A stretch of 64,000 nt of DNA from Alistipes senegalensis. GTDB taxonomy: Bacteria; Pseudomonadota; Gammaproteobacteria; Burkholderiales; Burkholderiaceae_D. The notes under the pieces were generated by a model that was not told the origin of the DNA, did no database searches, and worked only from the letters and a program-made list of their open reading frames with translations. The stretch lies in the NCBI GenBank assembly GCA_023664945.1, contig JAMPER010000003.1, forward strand, positions 1-64,000, given 5' to 3'. The position numbers and the translations under genes are program-made. Shown one piece after another: positions 43,321 through 54,400 of the stretch (positions are counted from its first letter, which is position 1; each line of letters begins with the position of its first letter).

Positions 43321-45755
43321 GTGAAGCCCATTCTTTTGAGGTGGGCGCGCACTTTGTTTTCCTGTTCGGTGACGGCGGCCTCCAGTTCGGGCAGGGGGCG
43401 GGCGTAGCGCGCTGCCAGTTCCTGGATGCGGCTGATTAACTGCTGTTCGGTGTTTTCAATGAGGACGGCAAGGCTTTGCGCCAGCTGCGCCAGCCATTTA
43501 TCGTTGATGACAAGGTTTTTTGTTTCTTCTTCGGTTAATTGCCGGATGCGGTTTTGGGCGGCGGCATCCAGCGCTTTTTCTTTTTCCCTGAGGTCTTTTT
43601 TCAGTTTGCCGGCCGTGTTGGACAGTTGCCGCCATTTTTCCAGCCGGGCAAATTCTTCGGCGTAGAGCAGGTTTTCCAGCTGGTGTTGTTTTATCAGTTT
43701 TTTGATTTCGGCGACGGCTTTCTTTTTGCTTTTTTCTTTTTCGCCGCTGTTTTCGCTTTTCTGGTTCAGGACGGGGGTTTGTGCTTCGGCGTCTTCTTCT
43801 TCAAGCGCTCGCTGTTCTTCCTGAAGGGAGGCGAGTTTTTCCTGAAGGCGGTCTATGGCTGCCTGTTCCCGGGGGAAATAGCGGGCGACAACGAGGGGTT
43901 TGGGCGTGAGGTCGCAGGACCAGCCTTTGTTTTTTTCCTGGCCTTTGTTTTTGCCGTTTCGGGTGATTTCCACGATGTTTTCGATTTCGGGCTTCCAGCC
44001 GTTTTGACTGATGCTGTAGCAGTCGTCCTGCATGGTGTTTTCCCACAGGTCCATGAAGGCCTGATAGACGGCGTAGTTGTCGATGAGGGGCTGGCCGGCA
44101 AAGTGGGCGAGCAGATCTTCCGCGGTGGTTTCGCCCAGGGGGTTGCCGGGTTCTCCCTGCCTGAAGGCGGCCAGGCGCGGCCGCTGTTTTTGCTGCCAGG
44201 CGGCATAGCGGCTCCTGACGCCTTGTTTGAAGGCAAGCATTTCGGGGTGCTGCTGCACGGTGCGGCGGATGTCGCCTGCTTCTATGGCAAGGCGCAGGCA
44301 GCCGGGGCGGCCCGGCAGGGGAGTAAAGAGGGCGTTTTTCAGGCCGGGGCAGATTTGCCAGCAGGCCGCCAGTTTTTCCACGTCTTTGGCCGGGATGCCG
44401 CCGCGCAGGTGGGCTTCGATGTTTTGGCTGTCTTCGGTTTCGCGGCTGTCAATATAACGGGGCAGATTGAGGTTGCTGTTGTTTTTTTCGATGATTTCCT
44501 GATGGCTGACCAGGCGGGAGTAGCCTGGTATTTCGCGCTGGCGGGTGAAGACGTCAATGATGCGGTGGATGTCGCGGGCGCGCAGGCGGTTTTTGGGGCC
44601 GTCTTTGGCGTAATCGCGGCTTGCGTCTATCATGAAGATGCCTTTGCGGGCGGCGGCGTTTTCTTTATCGAGCACGATGAGGCAGGCGGGGATGCCGGTG
44701 CCGTAGAAGAGGTTTGGCGGCAGGCCAATGATGCCTTTGATAACGCCGCGCCTGATGAGTTCCCGCCGGATGCCGGCTTCGGCGTTGCCGCGAAAGAGGA
44801 CGCCGTGCGGGAGGACGCAGACGCCTTTGCCGGCGGGGCTCATGGAGGCGAGGATGTGCAGCAGGTAGGCGTAATCGCCGTTTTTTTCGGGAGGAACGCC
44901 GAGGTGAAAGCGTTCCCAGCTGTCTTTTTCGGGGACGAGTCCCAGGCTCCAGGCTTTGTCGGAGAAGGGGGGATTGGCCACGACGTAGTCGAAGGTTTGC
45001 AGGGCTTCGCCACGCTGAAATCTAGGGCTGGTCAGGGTGTTGCCGCCTTCGATGGCGGCTGTGGCAAAGCCGTGCAGAACCATGTTCATGCGGGCAAGGC
45101 CCTGGGTGGCAATGTCTTTTTCCTGGCCGTAGAGGCTGATATTGGCGTCGGCGGCGTCGCCCATTTTAAGGAGGAGGGAGCCGGAGCCGCAGGTGGGGTC
45201 GTAAACGGTAGTGCCGGCGGTAGTTTTGGCACCGGCGATACCGGTGATACCGGTGATGACGCGGCTGACTTCGGGCGGGGTGTAGAACTGGCCTTTGCTT
45301 TTGCCGCTTTCGGTGGCGAAGTGGCGCATGAGGTATTCGTAGGCGTCGCCCAGAATATCGTCTCCGTCGGCGCGGTTGCGGGTGAAGTCCAGGTTTTCGA
45401 AGATGCCGATCAGGGCTGTCAGGCGGTCAACCCTGTCCTGGCCGCTGCCGAGTTTGGCTTCGTCGTTAAAGTTGGCGAAAGGGGGCAGGTCGTTGGCTTC
45501 GGCGATGGGCGCAAGAATGTTTTTGTTGATCCGGTCGCCTATGTCAGGTTTGCCTTTCAGGGCGGTCATGTCGGCAAAGGAGGCACCTTTCGGGACGGTG
45601 ATTTCCGCGTAGTCGCCGGTGTATTTGTCGCTGATGTATTTGACGAAGAGGAGGGCCAGGACGTAATCCTTGTACTGGCTGGCGTCCATGCCGCCGCGCA
45701 GGGCGTCGCAGGATTGCCAGAGCCGGGTATAGATTGCGGATTTTTTCAGCGCCAT
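43314..45755 (-). CDS. hsdM: Type I modification methyltransferase subunit M with long C-terminal extension
   Basis: 813 residues. N-terminal HsdM_N helical domain, then an N6-adenine methyltransferase with motif I DPTCGSGS at 186-193 and catalytic NPPF at 261-264. The catalytic part ends near 450; the remaining 360 residues are mostly helical with a coiled coil (DRLQEKLASLQEEQRALEEE and a Lys/Glu-rich run). Typical HsdM has about 500 residues, so this is the long subtype. Overlaps hsdS by seven bases. The start is 140 bases from the recD end; I see no separate strong promoter. Confidence 0.95.
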   Translation of the reverse strand: MALKKSAIYTRLWQSCDALRGGMDASQYKDYVLALLFVKYISDKYTGDYAEITVPKGASFADMTALKGKPDIGDRINKNILAPIAEANDLPPFANFNDEAKLGSGQDRVDRLTALIGIFENLDFTRNRADGDDILGDAYEYLMRHFATESGKSKGQFYTPPEVSRVITGITGIAGAKTTAGTTVYDPTCGSGSLLLKMGDAADANISLYGQEKDIATQGLARMNMVLHGFATAAIEGGNTLTSPRFQRGEALQTFDYVVANPPFSDKAWSLGLVPEKDSWERFHLGVPPEKNGDYAYLLHILASMSPAGKGVCVLPHGVLFRGNAEAGIRRELIRRGVIKGIIGLPPNLFYGTGIPACLIVLDKENAAARKGIFMIDASRDYAKDGPKNRLRARDIHRIIDVFTRQREIPGYSRLVSHQEIIEKNNSNLNLPRYIDSRETEDSQNIEAHLRGGIPAKDVEKLAACWQICPGLKNALFTPLPGRPGCLRLAIEAGDIRRTVQQHPEMLAFKQGVRSRYAAWQQKQRPRLAAFRQGEPGNPLGETTAEDLLAHFAGQPLIDNYAVYQAFMDLWENTMQDDCYSISQNGWKPEIENIVEITRNGKNKGQEKNKGWSCDLTPKPLVVARYFPREQAAIDRLQEKLASLQEEQRALEEEDAEAQTPVLNQKSENSGEKEKSKKKAVAEIKKLIKQHQLENLLYAEEFARLEKWRQLSNTAGKLKKDLREKEKALDAAAQNRIRQLTEEETKNLVINDKWLAQLAQSLAVLIENTEQQLISRIQELAARYARPLPELEAAVTEQENKVRAHLKRMGFTW

Positions 45756-45895
45756 CGGGGGTGTTTTTTATGGGAAAGGGCGGATGGATGTGCGTGGGAG
45801 TATGACAAGCCTGCCGGGTTTTGTCAAAAAGGGGCGGTGTATTGTGAAAGAGCGCAGGGTGTTGTCGCTGTGGGTTGCAGGTAGCGGCAATATGG

Positions 45896-47734
45896 TTAGT
45901 CGCTTTGTTCCGGGGTGTTTCCGGCGCTGGCTTCCCGCAGGCGGGCAGCCAGCCCGGAGTGCCTGTGTACTGATGCGCCAATGGCAGTATGGAGGATTGT
46001 TTCGGCGCAGGCCAGCCAGACGTGCTGCCGTGCGCGGGTGACGGCGGTGTACAACAGTTCGCGCGTAAGAAGCGGGCCGGGAGTTGGCGGCATCAGGATA
46101 AGAAGGGATTCAAATTCCGAGCCTTGCGACTGGTGTACTGTCATGGCGAAGGCGGTTTCATGGGCTGGCAGCCGGGCAGGCGGTATGGTGCGGAATCCGT
46201 TTTTCCCGTCCGGAAAACAGACGGTTTGCCTGCCTTGCCCGGTTGGCAGAACCAGGCCGATATCCCCGTTGAAAAGCCGTAGGCTGTAATCGTTTTGCCG
46301 TATCATGACGGGCCGGCCTGTGTACCATATTTCCTGCTGCGGGGTTTCCCGTTTTGCCTTGAACCAGGCCGAGATAAGCGCATTGACGGCTTCTGCTCCC
46401 TGAGGGCCTTCCCGGAGCGCGCAAAGCACCCGGAAACGTTCGAAGGCTTCAAAGGCAGCGGCAGGGTTTTCCGGGGAGCAGTTGTTGATTGCCCGGAGAT
46501 AGGCGGCATAGTTTTCGCGGATGCAGGCGGCGGCTTGTCCGTTGGGTGCGGCGTTGGCGTTTGGCAGCCAGGTCAGCGAACTATCCGGGGAGTTTGCCAG
46601 TACGGCGCAGGCATCGGCTGTGTTGCCTTCACGCACAGCCAGCGCAAGGCGGCTGATGCCGGAGTTTTCGCCAAAACGGAAGTTTTGCGTCAGCCATACG
46701 GTGTTGTCCTGCCATGGCGGCTGTGTTGCCTGAGCGGGCGGAAGGATTGTTTTTTCGGGGATGCCTGTCATGGCGGCAAGATCGGCTGTGCAGGCAGGCG
46801 TGAGCGCGGGGCAGGCCGAGAGTTCGGCGAAAACGGCGCCGGCTTCCACGGCCGCGAGCTGGTCTTTGTCTCCCAGCATGATGAGGCGCGCATGCGAAGG
46901 TAGGGCTTGAAGCAGGCGGCAGGCCAGCGCCAGGTCGACCATGGAGGCTTCATCGACAACCAGGATGTCCAGTGCCAGGGGACGCCCGGCATGGCGTCTG
47001 AAAACGCCCGGCCGAGAAGTGGCTTCCAACAGACGGTGCAGGGTGAAGGCTTCTGTTGGCATGGCGGCCTGTATTTTTTCAGGGAAGCGCGCTGTCTGGT
47101 GACGCAGGGCTTCCAGCATACGCATGGCAGCTTTGCCGGTGGGCGCGGCCAGTGTGATGCGGGTTTGCGGGTTGAGGGAAAGCAGGCAGGCCAGGATGGC
47201 GGCTACGGTGGTGGTTTTGCCGGTTCCCGGGCCACCGCTGATGACAGTGAGGCGCTGCCTTAGGGCGAGTGCTGCTGCAAGCCGCTGCCAGTCGGCTCCG
47301 GTGGTTTTTTGCGGTCCGAAAAAATGCGCCAGGCTTTCTTTTGCGGCAACCATATCGACCGGCAGGGTTTCATGCAGGGATAAAAGCCGTTTTGCAAGGG
47401 CGCGCTCATAGGCAAAGTAACGATGAAGGTACAGGCGGTTTTCTGCATCCAGCACCATCGGCAGGTTGCCGGGCGAGTGAGGTGTGCCGACCAGCCCTGA
47501 AGTCAAGAGGGTAGGACGCAGATCTTCGGACGGAGGCAGGTTTTCTTCATCTGACACCATTTCCAGCGGCAGGCAGACATGCCCGGCTGATACAGCCAGG
47601 CTCAGCCGGCGTGCCAGTTCCGGCAGCCATTTCATTGCCTGCTCATCTGCATGTTGTTCCTGTGCCCACAGCCTGACATGTTCGGCAAAGGCATCAGCCA
47701 GCAGACCAGGCGGTGTTGGGGAAAATGGTGTCAT
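45896..47734 (-). CDS. recD: Exonuclease V subunit alpha
   Basis: 612 residues from ATG 47734. SF1B helicase: Walker A GGPGTGKTT at about 167-175, LAAPTGKAAMRMLEALRHQT, LVVDEASMVDLALACRLLQA (motif II, with DEAS), LGDKDQLAAVEAGAV, and the C-terminal TVHQSQGSEFESLLILM and VTRARQHVWL motifs. The fast 5'-3' motor of RecBCD. The ATG overlaps the recB stop codon (ATGA). Confidence 0.97.
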   Translation of the reverse strand: MTPFSPTPPGLLADAFAEHVRLWAQEQHADEQAMKWLPELARRLSLAVSAGHVCLPLEMVSDEENLPPSEDLRPTLLTSGLVGTPHSPGNLPMVLDAENRLYLHRYFAYERALAKRLLSLHETLPVDMVAAKESLAHFFGPQKTTGADWQRLAAALALRQRLTVISGGPGTGKTTTVAAILACLLSLNPQTRITLAAPTGKAAMRMLEALRHQTARFPEKIQAAMPTEAFTLHRLLEATSRPGVFRRHAGRPLALDILVVDEASMVDLALACRLLQALPSHARLIMLGDKDQLAAVEAGAVFAELSACPALTPACTADLAAMTGIPEKTILPPAQATQPPWQDNTVWLTQNFRFGENSGISRLALAVREGNTADACAVLANSPDSSLTWLPNANAAPNGQAAACIRENYAAYLRAINNCSPENPAAAFEAFERFRVLCALREGPQGAEAVNALISAWFKAKRETPQQEIWYTGRPVMIRQNDYSLRLFNGDIGLVLPTGQGRQTVCFPDGKNGFRTIPPARLPAHETAFAMTVHQSQGSEFESLLILMPPTPGPLLTRELLYTAVTRARQHVWLACAETILHTAIGASVHRHSGLAARLREASAGNTPEQSD

Positions 47735-50700
47735 ACCGGGGTTCCTTCCCAAAGCAGGGTATCCAGGTGGCGGATGGTTTCTTCAGCAGCGCGATGGAAG
47801 AAGACGCCGCAGGGGCTGCCGCCGGCGGTTTTCCATGCCGGCCGGACACCGCGCACGAAAAGATAGAGCACTCCGCCAAAGTACCGGTTATAGGTATAGC
47901 CTGGCAGGCGCTGCGAGAGATAACGATTTAACGCAACGGTGTAGAGCAGGTGCTGGAGATGGTAGTGGTGTTGTGCCATGGCTTCTTCAAGCGCTGTGCC
48001 GGTATAGTCTGCCGGGGCCATGCCCAGGAAATTGGATTTCCAGTCCACCAGGTAAAAACGGCTGTTGTGTTCAACAACCAGGTCTATCATGCCTTTGATG
48101 TAGCCTTCCAGCACAGGGAAGGCCAGGCGCGATCCCCGGTATGCGCTGTCCATGAGTGTATTCATGGCGGCTGCCGGCAGGTGTTTTACCGGCAGGAAGA
48201 ATTCCAGTTCGGTCAGGCGTTTGTCCATGCCTACGGTTTCCAGGCGCAGGCCGTCGTGGAGCGGGGTAGCCAGAACCTGGCGCAGCATACTGCGGATCAT
48301 GCCGGGCAGCGCGCCGGATTGTTCTTTCTGTGGCATGGCGGTTCCATGCGGCGGATGGCGGAGCAGGGCCTGGCTGATGGCCTGTTCCCAGGTGGTTTCA
48401 TCGGTAAAGTCTGCTTTTTCAAAGACAGCATGGAGGCAATTTCCTGCATAGCGTGAGGCAGGAAAGTACAGGATATCGTCCGGCGGCAATGCCGGGTTTT
48501 CTTCTTCCGGCAGTTGCCCGGCGGTACGCTCGTCGCGGTCGCTTCCCTGTGTTTCATGCGCAGCGCCGTAAACCAGGGCGGAGTAGCTGCCGATTCGCCA
48601 TCCGGGCGCAATCCATGGCGGCAGGGGCAAAGCTTGCAGGGGCGGAAGCGATTCTGCTGCGGGCAGCGGCAGGTTCGGGTTGGCCTTGTCTGCCATGGGC
48701 AAGGCTGCCAGCGTAATGCCGGTATCATTGCCTGCGAGCGATTGCCAGCCTGCCTCAATGGCGTTTACCCGTTTTTCATCTCCTTCTTTCAGCCATGTTT
48801 GCGGTGTGATGCCGCTGCTTACCAGCCAGTTAAGGGTACCGCTTGTGCTGGCCTTGATGCTGGGTTTGCCGCTGGTCGGCTGAAGGTAGCAGCCTGCGAT
48901 GAGGTAACAACGGTAAATGGCTCTTGTCAGCGCTACATAGATCAGCCGCAGGTGTTCTGCCGCCTCTTCTATTTGCATAAGGCTCCTGATGGCTTCTTGC
49001 TGATCCGGGCCATGTTCCCTGAAGTCCATAACCAGCTGCCCGTTTTCCTGCCAGAGCAGGCCGGGCAGGCTGCTTTTCCGGTTGATCCGGTTGGCATCCC
49101 AAAGAAACGGGCAAAAGATAAAGGGGAATTCCAGCCCTTTGGCGGCATGGATGGTGATGATGCGAATGAGCCGGTCGTCTGATTCGAGCCTAAGCTGTGT
49201 CTGTTCGTCCGGGCGGGTATCCCGCTGCCTGGCTATCCACCTCAGGAGGGACTCAGGCAGGGGATATGCCTGTCCTGCCTCATGGAGCAGTTCGGCCAGG
49301 TGCAGCAGGTTGGTCAGGCGGCGCTCTCCCTCCGGCAGCGCCATCAGCCGGGCAGGGATGTCATGGCTGCTGATGATTTGCCGGATGGCAAATCCTGCGC
49401 CGTGCTCCAGCCAGGCTGCCTGACAGGCCATGAATTTTTCCAGCCAGTCGAGCTGTAACGCATCGTGGCTGGCGATTTCTTCTATGGTGGCGGCGTTTAG
49501 CCCCAGCAGTTCTGTTGCCAGCGCTGCTTTCATCCTTGCCAGGCTGCGCGGCTGGGCGACAGCGGCCAGGATGATGGCCAGTTCGCCGGCTTCCTGCGAT
49601 GCCCAGATGCTGTTTGGCGACAGGGAAACGCTGGGAAGGCCCAAGGCGGCCAGTGCCTGCTGTATAATATCTGCCTCGTTGTGGGTGCGTACCAGCACGG
49701 CGATATCCGATGCCTTGAGGGGCATATCGCCAATGGTGATTTTCTTATTGTTGCCGGCGGCCAGAAGGCGGACGATTTCTGCTGCCGTTGCGGCAGCAGA
49801 AGCCTGCCTGGCTTCTGCCCGTGTCAGGCGTGTTTCGTCTGTATGGGGCAGCTGCCAGACGACTATGCCGTTTTTTGCCGCTTTGCCGGGTATGCTTGTA
49901 TCTTGCAGCGCCTCGCGTTTCCGCTTTCCCGGCAAAGCCGGCAGGTAGCTGATGCCCTCCAGCATGAAGGCTTTCGGGTTGTGCATGAAAAGGGTGTTGC
50001 AGGCGGCAATGATTTCCGGGGCTGATCGCTGGTTGGCGGTTAGGGCGTAAGTGTTGTCCACTTCTTTTTTTGCTGCCAGGTAAGTATGCAGGTCGGCGTT
50101 TCGAAAACGGTAGATGGCCTGCTTGGGGTCACCCACCAGGAAGAGCGGTTGTTCGGAACCGGCATAGATGGCCCGAAAAATGAAAAGCTGGATGGGGTCG
50201 GTATCCTGGAATTCATCGACCAGTGCTGCCGGGCACAGGCTGCGGATGGCTTTGGGCAGGCCTGGCAGGGCCGGATTGCGCAGGGCATCGTACAGGCGGT
50301 AGAGCATGTCGTCCGGCGAAAGGAGGCGGTTGGCCTGCCTGCGGCGGCGGACTTCTGCTGTTTCTTCCGACAGCTGGCAAAGCAGGTGCAGGTAAGCACG
50401 TTCCAGCATTGACAGTACGGTATCCCGCTTTTCCATCCATGCCTGGGCGCAGGCGAAGAAAGGATGCGAGGGCGCGGTTTTCCCTTTGTTTTGGGCAGCT
50501 TCAAGTGCTGATGTGGTCAGTTTTCCCAGGCGCTCGAGCGAGCCGGGTTCGGAAAGGGTAAACAGGGCGGCCGGGTCGCCATGCCGGAAAAGTTGCTCAT
50601 AGGTATCCAGAATTTGTGGCAGGTTTTTAGTTGGGTATTTTTTGGCGCTGATGTTTTTTTCTTCCAGTGCCCTGGCGATGATGCCGGACAGTGTTTCCCG

Positions 50701-51417
50701 GCATGAGGGCCACAAGTCTGCCAGTTCGTTGTAGGATTCGTGTAATTGTTCCAGCGTTTGCCGGTTTACCGGAGAGAGGTTTTCCGGCCAGCGTTTTTGT
50801 GCCAGCGGCCGGCTGATTTCCCGCTGAAGGAATTCGCACAGGGTTTCCGGTGTGACGCGCATGGCGTGCAGGTAGTGTGCCAGGGTTTTATCGAGCGTAT
50901 CGGCGGCGATGTTTTTTCGCCAGAAGTCTTCCACGACCTGGCGCAGTGTTTCCTGTTCTTCATGCGAGACCTCGAAAGTGAAGGGCTGGCCGGTTTCAAA
51001 TGCCAGGGAGGCGGCGATTTTCCGGCAGAAGCCGTGGATGGTCAGGATCATGGCTTCATCAAAGGAAGCCAGCGCCGCCTGAAGGGATAGTTTTATGTCT
51101 TCGCGGATGGCGCCGGTTTGGGCCAGCCGGGCAGCCAGTTGTGCCAGGACGGGATCGGTTTCTTCCCCGGTTTCCAGAAGCAGCAGCATTTCTGCCAGTC
51201 GGGCGCGGATGCGTTCTTTCAGCTCTGCCGTGGCCGCGTTGGTAAAGGTGACTACCAGGATTTCCGGCACAGTCAGCTTCTTTTCGAGAAGCAGGCGCAG
51301 GTAAAGCATGCAGATGTTCCAGGTTTTGCCTGTTCCGGCAGAAGCCTCGATCAGGGTCATACCGCCCAGGCGGCATTCCAGTACATCCAGTGTTTCAGGA
51401 ATGGTTGTTTCCGTCAT
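47731..51417 (-). CDS. recB: Exonuclease V subunit beta
   Basis: 1228 residues. UvrD-like helicase with Walker A EASAGTGKT at 24-32, VVTFTNAATAELKERIRARL, DEFQDTDPIQLFIFRAIYAG (motif II) and FLVGDPKQAIYRFRNAD, helicase 2A lobe (TIHAAKGLEFPFIFCP), and a C-terminal RecB nuclease with GMIDLVV and VDWKSNFLG (Asp, Asp, Lys). It unwinds and degrades broken or foreign double-stranded DNA and loads RecA after Chi. Coupled by ATGA to recC upstream and recD downstream. Confidence 0.97.
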   Translation of the reverse strand: MTETTIPETLDVLECRLGGMTLIEASAGTGKTWNICMLYLRLLLEKKLTVPEILVVTFTNAATAELKERIRARLAEMLLLLETGEETDPVLAQLAARLAQTGAIREDIKLSLQAALASFDEAMILTIHGFCRKIAASLAFETGQPFTFEVSHEEQETLRQVVEDFWRKNIAADTLDKTLAHYLHAMRVTPETLCEFLQREISRPLAQKRWPENLSPVNRQTLEQLHESYNELADLWPSCRETLSGIIARALEEKNISAKKYPTKNLPQILDTYEQLFRHGDPAALFTLSEPGSLERLGKLTTSALEAAQNKGKTAPSHPFFACAQAWMEKRDTVLSMLERAYLHLLCQLSEETAEVRRRRQANRLLSPDDMLYRLYDALRNPALPGLPKAIRSLCPAALVDEFQDTDPIQLFIFRAIYAGSEQPLFLVGDPKQAIYRFRNADLHTYLAAKKEVDNTYALTANQRSAPEIIAACNTLFMHNPKAFMLEGISYLPALPGKRKREALQDTSIPGKAAKNGIVVWQLPHTDETRLTRAEARQASAAATAAEIVRLLAAGNNKKITIGDMPLKASDIAVLVRTHNEADIIQQALAALGLPSVSLSPNSIWASQEAGELAIILAAVAQPRSLARMKAALATELLGLNAATIEEIASHDALQLDWLEKFMACQAAWLEHGAGFAIRQIISSHDIPARLMALPEGERRLTNLLHLAELLHEAGQAYPLPESLLRWIARQRDTRPDEQTQLRLESDDRLIRIITIHAAKGLEFPFIFCPFLWDANRINRKSSLPGLLWQENGQLVMDFREHGPDQQEAIRSLMQIEEAAEHLRLIYVALTRAIYRCYLIAGCYLQPTSGKPSIKASTSGTLNWLVSSGITPQTWLKEGDEKRVNAIEAGWQSLAGNDTGITLAALPMADKANPNLPLPAAESLPPLQALPLPPWIAPGWRIGSYSALVYGAAHETQGSDRDERTAGQLPEEENPALPPDDILYFPASRYAGNCLHAVFEKADFTDETTWEQAISQALLRHPPHGTAMPQKEQSGALPGMIRSMLRQVLATPLHDGLRLETVGMDKRLTELEFFLPVKHLPAAAMNTLMDSAYRGSRLAFPVLEGYIKGMIDLVVEHNSRFYLVDWKSNFLGMAPADYTGTALEEAMAQHHYHLQHLLYTVALNRYLSQRLPGYTYNRYFGGVLYLFVRGVRPAWKTAGGSPCGVFFHRAAEETIRHLDTLLWEGTPV

Positions 51418-54400
51418 GGTTTTTCTGTCATTTCGTTAAGTGGGGACATGACTTGCCGGGCGCATTCTTCAAAAGCGGTATTCAGCACGGTATCCTGCCC
51501 GCGCAGGGCCAGCCGGTAGAACGGGTTGTCTCCCTCGCTTTTGGCGTTATGGTAATTGCTTTCCCATTTTTTACGGGCTTCTGCCAGGCTTTCGTTTTTT
51601 TCCACAAAGGCCAGCGCTGTTTGCGGGAAGAAATGCAGCGGTTCTGTAAGGCCTTTCCGGTAGAGGGAAAGCAGTTTTTCGAGGTGTTGTTTGGCCGCGG
51701 CTGGCGGACAGGGGGAAAAGGATAGCCGGCTGCCGGCAAAATGGCAGGTTGTCCGGCAGGTAACATTTTCGGGCGCCAGTGCGTTCAGGAAAAGGTGGTC
51801 TATCCAGGCAGACAGCCTGAAGCGGATGCCGCTTTCGCCATCTGCTTTGATGTAGCGGTAGCGGATAAGGCCGTTTTTCCGCACATCTGCCAGTTCTCCC
51901 TGAAGTGTCCATATTTCTTCCTGCAAGGTAAAGGCCAGTTTTCCTGATAGCGGCGGCAGCACGGGCGCAGCCAGGTTTTCTTTGAGGGGACCTGCGAAGC
52001 CGGAGAGTTTTTCCAGTTCTGTTTCCATGGTGATTTCTCCCATCCTGCCCGGCGGGAATTCGTTGCCGGCCTGCGCTGCTGCCATTATTTTTTCTTTTTC
52101 GCAATCTGATAACAACAGCGGCAGCAGGCGAGAGGCGAAGCGGAAGGTATCCAGTCCGTTTGCCGTGAAAGGTTCGCTTTCCGGCAGGGCTTCCTGTTCT
52201 GTCGGGAAAGACAGCCCCAGGCGGCTGGATAGCAGGAAGCGGCTGGGGTTTTCAAAGAAGTAGGCCAGATCCGCCAGGGTGACTTGCTGCCAGGAGGCAT
52301 CCGGCCTGGCCAGTGCTTGACCGAAGAAGAGCGCTCCGGTTGCCTGACGGGATGTTTTTTGTTCTGTTTCCTGTCCGGCTGCTGCCAGAAACGCTTTTTC
52401 AGCCTGTGATTGGCGGTTTGCTGTTTGGGTACGGCGCGCCAGCAGGGCCCGGCAAAATCCGGTATGGTGGCTTTTGATGCGTTCATCGCCGCCGGCTTCG
52501 AAGTACCGCGCTGAAAATGCCTGCAAGGGATGGACAATGACCAGATGCGCTTCTACGGCTTTTTCTGCCTGGCACCTGTCTGTTTGCGGGCATCCTCTCT
52601 TTACGGCGCGAGCCAGGCAATCCAGCAGTTCCGAGACGACGATGGAGGGCGGCAGGGACGCGTTGTCCCGCGCGTTTCGTCCGGTATAGCTGATGTACAG
52701 GCGTTCCTTTGCGCTTAGCAGCCAGTCCAGGAAGAGGTTGCGGTCGTCTTCTTTGCGCTGCATGTCGCCTGTCCGGCGGTCGTGCGCCATGAGGTCGAAT
52801 CCCGGCGGGCGGCGCTCTGCCGGGAAAGCGCCGTCACTCATGCCGACGATGAAGACAAAACGGTAAGGCAGGTTTCTCAGCCCTGCCATCGGAGCCAGTG
52901 TGACAGCACCTGACGGGATGCTGCCGTGCGCCGGTTCGTCCAGCGCCGCTGACAGTGCCTGCCGCATGACGGCGGCTTCTATTGGGGTGCTACCGGCTGT
53001 TTCCATGCAGTCGAACAGCTGTCCGATGGTTTCCCGCACGGCCAGGTCATCTTCCGGTTCGGCAGCCTCACTACAGATAAAATGGTCCATGGCGGCCAGC
53101 ACAATTTTCCGCCAGTCATGGCCGGGGCGGGGGGAATCCAGCTTTTGCGCCAGTTCTTTCAGTTGCCCAAGCAGGCGCCACAGGCAACCCAGCTGTGCGG
53201 CGGCGGAGCCTTCCGGGTTGCCCGCAGGCAGGCGCGAACCAAACGGCGCGGCGGTATCCGGCGGCAGGGCGTAGGCCAGGAAAAGCCGGTAAAACCCGTC
53301 GTAAAAACTCCGGCTGTTGTCTTGCGGCAGGCCAAAGGCTGTTTTCTGTTCTCCGTCAAATCCCCAGCAGACGCCGGCTTCTTCCAGCCAGGCATGAACC
53401 TGTTCCAGTGCGGTTTCCAGCCCGAATTGCCTCGCTACCAGAGGCTGCAACAACAGGTCGTACACGGCCGCCGCTGTCAGGCGCGATGCTGCCAGCGACA
53501 ATACGTCCAGGAGTGCTTTGGCTACCGGGTTTGTCAGGCTGGCAGGGCGGCCGGTTATACGGTATGGAATGCGCCTGCCTGAGGCTGCATCGTCAAATAC
53601 GGCTTCCATGAGCGGGGCAACCTGCTTAACATCCGGCGTGATAATAACGACATCGGATGGGGAAGGCGGGTTTTTTCCCGAAAAGAGTGACAGGAGCTGA
53701 TCGTGCAGGACTTCTACTTCCCGCATGAGCGAGTGGCAGATATGGATTTCTATGCTGCGGTCTTTTTGGGGCAGGGCCGCCAGTACCGGTTCTTCAAGTG
53801 CCAGTACGGCTTTTTGCAGGCAGCCCAACAGGGAAGGCGCAGGCGGTGTTTCCGGTTCCAGAAAATCATAGTCGGTGTTAAGTGCGGACAGCTGGGAGAG
53901 GCAGGATTGCGTCTGTTTTCCCCAGGCTGCCAGGAGGGCGTTTCCTGTTTCGTGATAGGCGGCTTTTCCTGCCTGCTGCAAGGCGGCCAGCTTTTTTTCC
54001 GGTACGATATCAAACCAGTATTCCCGGCAGGGGTTCAGCACATACAGGTTGACTTCCACCCATTGGCTGATGGCTTCCAGCATGCCCAGGTATTGCGGGG
54101 GTATGGCTGGCAGGCAAAATACCGAGAGCCTTTGGGGCAGTGTTTTTGCCGCCGACGGGTTTTCCTGTAATGCCGCAAAAAAACGATGGGCGGGATGCAC
54201 ACCGTCCGAGCCGGTTTTTTCTTCGATTTTTTTCCATAGCGCGGCTTGCCAGGCTTCGTCTGCCGGGCAGCCTTTCACGGCTGTTTTGCCGTCAAACCAG
54301 GCTTTGAGCCAGTCCGGGCGGTAGGTGAGGTATTGCTCAAACAGCGTTGCCAGGAGGAGGGACAGCTCAAAGCGGCCTGTCTGGTCATTGCCGGCCAGCC

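Noticed and set aside
39401-45884. Very long antisense open frames opposite hsdR and hsdM (up to 781 codons)
   Set aside because: They mirror G+C-rich codon use of the real genes, have no homologous motifs, and the sense genes have complete enzyme motifs.
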